Source: Eisenbergiella sp963559585 (GTDB lineage: Bacteria; Bacillota; Clostridia; Lachnospirales; Lachnospiraceae). Taken from it: 11,814 bases of DNA. Location: assembly GCA_963559585.1 (NCBI GenBank), contig CAUWLJ010000155.1, positions 1-11,814 on the forward strand, written 5' to 3'. The notes beneath the pieces were generated by a model. That model saw only the letters and a program-made list of their open reading frames with translations, was not told where the DNA came from and did not search any database. Below, piece by piece: positions 6,940 through 11,814 of this stretch. A program made the position numbers and the translations under genes. Every line of letters begins with the position of its first letter. The first letter of the stretch is position 1.

Positions 6940-7008
6940 TAGAGCGTGTTTGAAAATTGCTTTCCGCCAGATGTGCGTCCCAATTTGTGGGAGATTTGTC
7001 CCAAATTC
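6940..7008 (+). repeat. 69-bp dispersed repeat, copy B
   Basis: This is the inverted counterpart of 21-89 (55 of 69 identical, no gaps). It fills most of the 96 bases between the convergent kinase and recombinase genes. At its right it abuts a perfect 10-bp palindrome AGACGCGTCT (7009-7018). The left end AGAGCGTGTTT (6941-6951) can pair with that palindrome through 10 pairs with one bulged G, so the whole unit could fold into one long hairpin. It has no T tract typical of a simple terminator. Confidence 0.8.
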
Positions 7009-7023
7009 AGACGCGTCTAAGGT

Positions 7024-8088
7024 CTAAGCCTCAGGGAAGTCCTCCCGCAGCCTTACCGCCTTTGCAGCTTTCCGTTTATTCTCATCCTTCATCGCCGCAT
7101 AATGCTTCCTGGTGGTATTGACATCCTTATGGCCAAGCACATCAGCCACCAGGTAGATGTCACCCGTTTCCTGATACAGATTCGTACCATAAGTGCTTCT
7201 CAGCTTGTGTGGTGTGATTCTCTTCACCGTAGTTACCCTGGAAGCATACTTTGATACCAGCTTTTCCACGCTTCGCACTGTGATCCGCCGGTTTTGGAGA
7301 GACAGGAAGAAGGCCTCCTCGTGACCGGGAAGAGGGACGATACGCTCACGTTCCTCCCGGTAGGCCAGAAGGGCGTCTGCTACTTCATCTCCAAAATAAA
7401 TCAAATCCTCATATCCGCCCTTACGCCGCACCAAAACTCTCCGGTTATCAAAGTCTATATCCCTTCTGTCGATCCCCACACATTCTGACACCCGGATTCC
7501 CGTACCCAGCAGGAGAGTGAGCAGCGCCAGGTCCCTTACCTTTGTTTTTTGGTGAAAGCGCTGCTCATTTCTGGTCATCCCTTCTCCATCCTCCACCTGG
7601 TCCAGAAGTACAGCAACTTCATTTGGCTCCATCCGGATGATCTCCTTTTCATGGATTTTCGGCATGGGTACCAGAGCTGCCGGGTTAGTATGGATCATTT
7701 CATTTCGATAATAATAATTATAGAAGCTTCTGAGCGATGCAAGCTTACGCTTTTTCCCGCGCTCATCGTTCCTGTATTCCTCCCCGTCCTTCACATAGCA
7801 GGAGAGATACTCCATATATTCCTCAATATCCTCCCGTCCCACCTCGTCCAGAATCTGGAGGGGATAGTCTGTGATTTCCATTCCGGCGCAGACAGGATTT
7901 CTCTCATGCAGGAATTCAAAAAAGATCCTGATATCGTAAGCGTAAGCGATTCTGGTCCGGGAAGCTGTGGTATCCTCAATTCCGCGGAAAAACTGTCTGC
8001 AAAAGGAGGGGAGGGTGGAGAGTACCTCCCTCATTTTCAGCACGTTCTGCCGGTTCTGTTCGTCATGGTAATTGCCTGTTTTCTGCAT
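7024..8088 (-). CDS. Tyrosine recombinase, XerC/XerD type
   Basis: A 354-residue site-specific recombinase. The N-terminal SAM-like core-binding domain is about 31-140, the catalytic domain about 150-345. All catalytic residues are visible: R199 (GTGIRVSE), K223 (RRKGG), H294 and R297 (TPHKLRST), H320 (DVLGHKD) and nucleophile Y330 (TRKHYA). Size and motifs suit Xer-like chromosome-dimer resolution, or a stand-alone integrase-like enzyme; no excisionase, phage gene or att site is seen nearby, so I favour a chromosomal Xer-like role without certainty. The ATG at 8088 follows AAGGAAGG; a GTG at 8106 would place that site inside the gene. It lies 46 bases after the TtcA-like gene and probably shares its transcript. 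Its stop codon is 15 bases from repeat copy B. Confidence 0.92.
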   Translation of the reverse strand: MQKTGNYHDEQNRQNVLKMREVLSTLPSFCRQFFRGIEDTTASRTRIAYAYDIRIFFEFLHERNPVCAGMEITDYPLQILDEVGREDIEEYMEYLSCYVKDGEEYRNDERGKKRKLASLRSFYNYYYRNEMIHTNPAALVPMPKIHEKEIIRMEPNEVAVLLDQVEDGEGMTRNEQRFHQKTKVRDLALLTLLLGTGIRVSECVGIDRRDIDFDNRRVLVRRKGGYEDLIYFGDEVADALLAYREERERIVPLPGHEEAFFLSLQNRRITVRSVEKLVSKYASRVTTVKRITPHKLRSTYGTNLYQETGDIYLVADVLGHKDVNTTRKHYAAMKDENKRKAAKAVRLREDFPEA

Positions 8089-8134
8089 CCTGTTCCTTCC
8101 TTCCACGCCGATTCCATTCCCAATAGGCGTCTTT

Positions 8135-8854
8135 TCACTTTGGCCAGCCCTCCAGCTTCCCGTTTACAATGGCGGTAAACATCCGCTCCTTCACGCCGGG
8201 ATTTTCCTGGTTCAGCCTGCGAAGAAGCTGTTTCACGTATTCCCGTCTGGTATAACCGTCTGCGGGACAGGGACTTTTCACCACAGGAACCTGATTCTTG
8301 TTTACAAAGCCGATCACATCCGATTCATTCATATACATCAAGGGCCGGATCACCGTCAAATCCATTCTGTCCAGATAGGTAACCGGGCTGAAGGTATGGA
8401 ACCTTCCTTCGTAAATCAGGGACATCAGCATAGTTTCCACCACATCGTCCTTATGATGGGCATAGGCTACCTTATTGCAGCCCTCCTTCTTAATGGCTTC
8501 GTTCAAAGCCCCCTTCCGCATCTTGGCGCACAGCGAGCAGGGATTGGACTCCTTCCTTTGTTCAAAAATAATGTCTGCAATATCCGTCCGCACTATGGTA
8601 TAAGGGATCTGCAGCTCATCCCTGCAGATCTCCTCGATCCTGGTCAGATCCAGATTCTGAAAGCCCAGATCCACTGTCACTGCATGAATTTCAAATTTTT
8701 CCGGGTAGAAACGTCTCAGACCATGCAGGGCATACAAGAGAGTGAGAGAGTCCTTCCCTCCGGAAATTCCCACGGCAATCCTATCGCCCTCCGAAATCAT
8801 ATGATAATCGTCCACTGCTCTGCGGACATAGCTTAATACCTGCTGCAGCCTCAT
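8135..8854 (-). CDS. TtcA-family PP-loop ATPase, probable tRNA 2-thiolation enzyme
   Basis: A 239-residue ATP-pyrophosphatase-family protein. The PP-loop SGGKDS is at 31-36, and a CxxC pair is at C106/C109 (NPCSLCAKMRKG), as in TtcA, where such cysteines bind an iron-sulfur cluster. AYAHHKDDVVETM follows (about 130-142), and a third candidate cysteine is C196 in SPCPADGYTRR. TtcA adenylates and thiolates cytidine 32 of certain tRNAs; this protein is shorter than the Escherichia coli enzyme and its third-cysteine region differs, so the exact tRNA site is uncertain. AGGA lies 7 bases before the ATG, and a strong minus-strand promoter is just upstream. The recombinase gene follows in the same direction. 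A TilS-like lysidine role is less likely given the CxxC motif and lack of the TilS C-terminal domain. Confidence 0.88.
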   Translation of the reverse strand: MRLQQVLSYVRRAVDDYHMISEGDRIAVGISGGKDSLTLLYALHGLRRFYPEKFEIHAVTVDLGFQNLDLTRIEEICRDELQIPYTIVRTDIADIIFEQRKESNPCSLCAKMRKGALNEAIKKEGCNKVAYAHHKDDVVETMLMSLIYEGRFHTFSPVTYLDRMDLTVIRPLMYMNESDVIGFVNKNQVPVVKSPCPADGYTRREYVKQLLRRLNQENPGVKERMFTAIVNGKLEGWPK

Positions 8855-8902
8855 TTTATATCCTTTCCTTCCGTTCTTTTCCTTGATTTTTTCTTCTTAA
8901 GC

Positions 8903-8932
8903 ATTATACAATCAGTTACCGGCCACTGGCAA
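8903..8932 (-). promoter_or_regulatory. Promoter of the ttcA-like gene and recombinase
   Basis: On the minus strand TTGCCA (8927-8932), an 18-base spacer, then a perfect TATAAT (8903-8908). The -35 falls in the loop and right arm of the palindrome at 8916-8940. Confidence 0.65.
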
Positions 8933-8940
8933 GCCGGTAA
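8916..8940. promoter_or_regulatory. Interrupted palindrome between divergent promoters
   Basis: TTACCGGC (8916-8923) and GCCGGTAA (8933-8940) are perfect inverted arms around 9 bases. The site overlaps the spacer and -35 of the minus-strand promoter and lies about 25 bases upstream of the plus-strand -35. As it lies upstream of both predicted transcription starts, it is better read as a protein-binding operator than as an RNA structure. Confidence 0.5.
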
Positions 8941-8964
8941 ACAATTTCATCAAATTTTTATCAG

Positions 8965-8993
8965 TTGTGACAATACCCTGAAAATGCTATAAT
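8965..8993 (+). promoter_or_regulatory. Promoter of the permease-dtd operon
   Basis: TTGTGA (8965-8970), a 17-base spacer, and a perfect TATAAT (8988-8993) with an extended TGC. The -10 overlaps an in-frame ATG at 8992, which therefore cannot be the start codon of transcripts made from here. Confidence 0.65.
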
Positions 8994-9010
8994 GAATAAC
9001 AGAAAGAAAA

Positions 9011-9048
9011 GCGGAGCGCCTTCCGGCACACTCGTTTCGGCTCTCCGC
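9011..9048 (+). other. Hairpin in the permease 5' leader
   Basis: GCGGAG (9011-9016) and CTCCGC (9043-9048) can form an outer stem enclosing a smaller GCC-TTCC-GGC hairpin (9018-9027). It lies between the predicted transcription start near 9000 and the ribosome binding site at 9056-9063. Function unknown. Confidence 0.35.
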
Positions 9049-9072
9049 CGCTTGTGGAAGGAGTCTGCTGTT

Positions 9073-10326
9073 ATGAAATTCCGTTGGGACAAGAAATATC
9101 TGTATTGGGGGATCACCGCCGTTTCCGTGATTACCGTCAGCCTGTTTATTATTCTTCTGATCTTCCGGGGAGGGGCCTTCCGTCAGGCCATGGCAAGGGC
9201 GGTGTCCATCTGCATGCCCGTCCTGAACGGTCTTGTGCTGGCCTATCTATTCATCCCGATCCTGAATTTTTTTGAGGGGCTGATCCTGAAAAGGCTGCTT
9301 CACCGGAAACGGCAGGAGCTTTCCTCTAAAGGAAAAGGCTTACTGCGCGCGGCTTCCATCATCTTAACCCTGATTATGGTCTTTACGGTGGCCTATGCCT
9401 TCTTTTCCATTATTCTGCCGCAGATCTTTTTCAGCATCCGCAGCATCGCCGCCCAGTTTCCAGTCTATGTGAATAACCTTACCAGCTGGCTGGCGAAGGT
9501 TTTGGAGGACAATCCGGAGCTGGAGGCACAGGTGGGAGACATCATCAACAAATACACCCCTGAGCTGCGCGCCTGGATGAATGATTCTCTGATCCCACAG
9601 ATAAACGAAGCCATAAAAGCGGTATCCGGATATGCCTTTGGTGTGCTGAAGGCTGTCTGGAACCTGATTCTGGGCCTGATCATTTCCGTGTATCTTATGG
9701 CCAGCAAGGAACGCTTTGTGGGCCAGGCAAAGAAAACGGTCTATGCGGCTCTGAGCATCCAGCATGGCAATGCCCTTATTCAGGACGTGCGCTTCATCCA
9801 CCGGACATTCGGCGGGTTTATCAGCGGAAAACTTCTGGATTCCCTGATCATCGGCATCCTGTGCTTTGCAGGCACCACCCTGATCGGGACTCCCTACGCC
9901 ATTCTCATCAGTGTGATCGTGGGCGTCACCAACATCATTCCTTTTTTCGGTCCCTACCTGGGCGCCATTCCAAGCGGCCTGCTGATCCTGATGATCGACC
10001 CGGTTCAATGTCTGTACTTTCTGCTTTTTATCCTGATCCTGCAGCAGTTTGACGGCAACATCCTGGGGCCCAAGATCCTGGGGGATTCCACGGGCCTTTC
10101 CAGCTTCTGGGTGATCTTTTCCATCACCATCTTCGGCGGCTTTTTGGGCATTCCCGGAATGGTCATCGGCGTACCCACCTTTGCCGTCCTCTACGCCTTC
10201 CTCCGCCGACGGGTGAATCGTTCTCTGAAGAAAAAAGAGCTGCCCACCGGCACGGGAGAGTATGTGGAGCTGGAAGCGATCCGGGAGGAGGATCTGTCTT
10301 TTATGGAGCAGAAGAGCACCAAATAG
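9073..10326 (+). CDS. AI-2E/PerM-family membrane transporter
   Basis: A 417-residue polytopic protein of the AI-2E transporter superfamily (TqsA, PerM, YtvI). Hydrophobic spans lie near 11-31, 45-65, 95-117, 192-212, 254-284 (paired with 280-300), 303-326 and 345-375. Family signatures are GVTNIIPFFGPYLGAIPS (284-301) and NILGPKILGDSTGLSSFWVI (329-348). Between the early and late spans is a soluble amphipathic stretch (about 120-190). The tail is charged. I start at 9073 (MKFRWDKKYLYWG) because GGAAGGAG (9056-9063) sits 9 bases upstream and because the earlier ATG at 8992 overlaps the -10. The substrate is not predictable: members move autoinducer-2, sodium or other solutes. It precedes dtd by 31 bases in a likely operon. 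Confidence 0.92.
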   Translation: MKFRWDKKYLYWGITAVSVITVSLFIILLIFRGGAFRQAMARAVSICMPVLNGLVLAYLFIPILNFFEGLILKRLLHRKRQELSSKGKGLLRAASIILTLIMVFTVAYAFFSIILPQIFFSIRSIAAQFPVYVNNLTSWLAKVLEDNPELEAQVGDIINKYTPELRAWMNDSLIPQINEAIKAVSGYAFGVLKAVWNLILGLIISVYLMASKERFVGQAKKTVYAALSIQHGNALIQDVRFIHRTFGGFISGKLLDSLIIGILCFAGTTLIGTPYAILISVIVGVTNIIPFFGPYLGAIPSGLLILMIDPVQCLYFLLFILILQQFDGNILGPKILGDSTGLSSFWVIFSITIFGGFLGIPGMVIGVPTFAVLYAFLRRRVNRSLKKKELPTGTGEYVELEAIREEDLSFMEQKSTK

Positions 10327-10357
10327 CAGAAACGAAAAGCAGAAGGAGATTAAAAGG

Positions 10358-10807
10358 ATGAAATTCGTCATTCAGAGAGTAAACCATGCAAGTGTCACGG
10401 TGGACGGACAGACGGTTGGAGCTATTGAAAAGGGGCTTCTCGTTCTCATCGGAATCAGCCACACGGATACCCAGTCTGTGGCTGACAGGCTGGTACATAA
10501 GCTGCTCAGCCTGCGCATCTTTGAGGATGAGAACGGAAAGACCAATCTGAGCCTGAAGGACGTGTCAGGAGGCCTTCTTCTGGTTTCCCAGTTCACCCTG
10601 TATGCGGACTGCCGCAGAGGGAACAGACCGTCCTTTGTAAAAGCCGGAGCGCCGGAGCAGGCCAAAGAACTGTATGAATCTATCATCGCTATGTGCAGGG
10701 AAGAATGTGCCGCCGTGGAGCAAGGTGTATTTGGCGCTCATATGAAGCTCCTGCTGGAAAATGACGGGCCGTTTACAGTGGTTCTGGATTCAGAGGAGCT
10801 AATGTAA
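10358..10807 (+). CDS. dtd: D-aminoacyl-tRNA deacylase
   Basis: A 149-residue protein of full family length. Dtd hydrolyses D-amino acids (and glycine mischarged on tRNA-Ala) from tRNA in the cytoplasm. It begins MKFVIQRVNHASVTVDG. It carries the active-site SQFTLYAD segment (S77-Q78-F79-T80) followed by RRGNRPSF, and the C-terminal GVFGAHMKLLLENDGPFT with the Gly137-Pro138 pair that gives chiral selection. The family motif is usually NxGPVT; here Val is Phe (NDGPFT), a mild variant. AAGGAG (10343-10348) lies 9 bases before the ATG. It follows the permease closely and has no visible promoter of its own. Transcription probably ends at 10906-10945. Confidence 0.97.
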   Translation: MKFVIQRVNHASVTVDGQTVGAIEKGLLVLIGISHTDTQSVADRLVHKLLSLRIFEDENGKTNLSLKDVSGGLLLVSQFTLYADCRRGNRPSFVKAGAPEQAKELYESIIAMCREECAAVEQGVFGAHMKLLLENDGPFTVVLDSEELM

Positions 10808-10848
10808 GAACGGACGGGACGCAGCCTCCAGAAAAAAAGGCGAAAAAA

Positions 10849-10889
10849 TTCCTGCATAAGCCTCTTAAAAAAGCGGGCTTATGCAGGAA
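10849..10889 (-). terminator. Terminator for the minus-strand kinase-like gene
   Basis: A perfect 14-bp stem: TTCCTGCATAAGCC (10849-10862) with GGCTTATGCAGGAA (10876-10889), loop 13 nt. On the minus strand it runs straight into a T tract (complement of the A run at 10843-10850); on the plus strand it is followed by AACCGC. It therefore fits the gene ending at 11024. Confidence 0.8.
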
Positions 10890-10905
10890 AACCGCTATCT
10901 GTTCG

Positions 10906-10945
10906 TCCATCTATTCGTTAAACTTGTGTTTTGCGAATAGATGGA
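10906..10945 (+). terminator. Terminator for the permease-dtd operon
   Basis: A perfect 12-bp stem: TCCATCTATTCG (10906-10917) with CGAATAGATGGA (10934-10945), loop 16 nt. A T-rich tail (10946-10971) follows on the plus strand only. Confidence 0.65.
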
Positions 10946-11023
10946 TTTCTCTTTCTTTTATCTTGAAGATACTTCTCTTCAGGATTCTTCAGGATCTTTC
11001 TTTTCCAAATCTATTTTTTTCAA

Positions 11024-11659
11024 TCAGTCTGCCTGTTTATTCTTAGTCTCAAAATCCTCCACCAGCTGGACGATCAGCTTCACAGTTCCTTCCACACCCA
11101 GAACGCCGCTGTTGATGCAGAAATCATAGCTGTCCGCCCGTCCCCATTTCTTGGAGGAATAATAGTTATAGTAGCTTTGACGCTGTTTATCCTTCTTGAC
11201 CATCATTTCTCTGGCCTTTTCCGGAGTCAGATTGTATTTCCCGGTCACCCGCTCCACCTTCGTCTCTTCATCCGCGTAGATGAACAGGTTGATGCAGTTC
11301 TTAAAATCATGAAGGGCATAGTCTGCGCATCGGCCTACAATCACACAGGGGCCTTCCTCCGCCGCCTTTTTGATGGTATCGAACTGTGCCAGAAAAACCT
11401 TGTGGCTGATAGGCATATCCATAAAGGATGAGGCGTTGTAGCCAAAGGAATAGGTATCCATCACCAGATTATAAAGGAAGGAATTGGTAGGTCTCTCATC
11501 GTGTGTCTTGATCATCTCCTCACAGAAACCGCTTTCCTTTGCCGCCCTGGTCAAAAGCTCCTTATCCAGGCATTTGATCCCAAAATATTCCGCAACCTTT
11601 TCCCCTATTTCATGTCCGCCGGAACCGAACTGACGTCCTATGGTAATAATTGTATTCAT
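11024..11659 (-). CDS. Cytidylate-kinase-like family protein
   Basis: A 211-residue P-loop protein of the cytidylate-kinase-like group, distinct from canonical Cmk. It begins MNTIITIGRQFGSGGHEIG, a P-loop-like GRQFGSGG (8-15) close to the N terminus. It then shows a CVIVGRCADYAL segment (105-116), LFIYADEETKVERV (125-138) and the KDKQRQSYYNYYSSKKWG lid-like stretch (156-173), ending with INSGVLGVEGTVKLI (182-196). A nucleotide-binding or kinase role is likely; the substrate is not established. The ATG at 11659 follows AAGGAGG by 7-8 bases. A promoter lies at 11752-11780 and the G-rich leader between them is unusual. Its 3' end converges with dtd. Confidence 0.9.
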   Translation of the reverse strand: MNTIITIGRQFGSGGHEIGEKVAEYFGIKCLDKELLTRAAKESGFCEEMIKTHDERPTNSFLYNLVMDTYSFGYNASSFMDMPISHKVFLAQFDTIKKAAEEGPCVIVGRCADYALHDFKNCINLFIYADEETKVERVTGKYNLTPEKAREMMVKKDKQRQSYYNYYSSKKWGRADSYDFCINSGVLGVEGTVKLIVQLVEDFETKNKQAD

Positions 11660-11691
11660 ATTATAACCTCCTTTTTTCCAGACACCGCCTG

Positions 11692-11706
11692 CCCCGCCCC
11701 TTCCCC
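11692..11706 (-). other. G-rich leader tract
   Basis: On the minus strand the leader of the cytidylate-kinase-like gene contains three G4 runs in 15 bases (GGGGAAGGGGCGGGG), followed by shorter GG runs, about 35 bases before the start codon. The neighbourhood is otherwise AT-rich or balanced. Confidence 0.5.
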
Positions 11707-11751
11707 GCATAATGCACAAAAACAGGTGAAACAGGCCGTCTTTCTATATTT

Positions 11752-11780
11752 ATTATAACGAACTTGTGGCTAAAGTTCAA
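11752..11780 (-). promoter_or_regulatory. Promoter of the cytidylate-kinase-like gene
   Basis: On the minus strand TTGAAC (11775-11780), a 17-base spacer, then a perfect TATAAT (11752-11757). It predicts a leader of about 85 nt. Confidence 0.65.
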
Positions 11781-11798
11781 TGGAAAAATAAATTTAGG

Positions 11799-11814
11799 CC
11801 GGGCAAAAGCCCGG
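11799..11814. terminator. GC-rich hairpin at the right edge, probable terminator
   Basis: CCGGGC (11799-11804) and GCCCGG (11809-11814) enclose AAAA. The stem may continue beyond the window. On the minus strand it is followed by an AT-rich tract with a T run (complement of 11784-11788), consistent with termination of a gene lying to the right; the plus-strand side cannot be judged. Confidence 0.45.

Noticed and set aside
21..7008. A 6.9-kb mobile element bounded by the inverted 69-bp repeats and carrying its own tyrosine recombinase.
   Set aside because: The recombinase lies outside the interval between the repeats. The interval holds core genes such as lexA, no target duplications are visible, and 80% identity suggests old independent copies rather than the ends of one unit.
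8072..8836. Open plus-strand frames opposite the TtcA-like and recombinase genes.
   Set aside because: They are complements of genes with complete active sites, and no promoter or ribosome binding site serves them.
9364..10371. 335-codon minus-strand open frame opposite the permease.
   Set aside because: Its translation is polar low-complexity (many Asp, Gln, Gly), as expected from the complement of hydrophobic membrane codons. The plus strand has the AI-2E motifs.

Overview
The window looks like chromosomal DNA of a Gram-positive Clostridia member, most likely a Lachnospiraceae-type gut anaerobe. The grounds are strong AGGAGG-type ribosome binding sites before almost every gene, sigma-A-like promoters, a LexA gene divergent from a YneA-like LysM membrane protein with Firmicutes-type GAAC-N4-GTTC boxes, a TTG-started polytopic histidine kinase of a clostridial type, and a cytidylate-kinase-like protein of the sort common there. 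The family assignment is inference from gene content and style; no database was searched. I see no rRNA, tRNA, CRISPR array, prophage or complete insertion sequence.

Layout. 1-498 is gene-free and AT-rich. It starts with one copy of a 69-bp dispersed repeat and holds a terminator-like hairpin on the minus strand. 499-1341 (-) is an AraC-family regulator, divergent from a GNAT acetyltransferase (1440-2279, +). 2310-2930 (-) is LexA. Its divergent partner, 3187-3555 (+), is a LysM membrane protein resembling the SOS division inhibitor YneA. Three LexA-box-like palindromes lie between them, one exactly inside the promoter spacer of the LysM gene. A terminator follows, then a two-component operon (3798-6927, +): an OmpR-type response regulator, overlapped by 26 bases by a multi-membrane-span histidine kinase.

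6940-7008 carries the second repeat copy in opposite orientation, wedged between the kinase and a convergent tyrosine recombinase (7024-8088, -). The recombinase follows a TtcA-family PP-loop ATPase (8135-8854, -), probably in one operon. A divergent promoter pair with a 25-bp interrupted palindrome separates that operon from an AI-2E/PerM-family permease (9073-10326, +) and dtd (10358-10807, +). A tail-to-tail terminator pair follows, then a cytidylate-kinase-like gene (11024-11659, -) with its own promoter and a very G-rich leader. The right edge cuts through a further GC-rich hairpin.

How it works together. Most of the window is stand-alone housekeeping and sensing modules: DNA-damage response (LexA/YneA-like), envelope or signal sensing (two-component pair), tRNA modification (TtcA-like) and tRNA proofreading (Dtd). 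I found no convincing new multi-gene system. The observations most worth checking are the inverted pair of 69-bp repeats, the LexA-box geometry, the palindrome between the ttcA and permease promoters, and the overlapping 3' ends near 10.9 kb.
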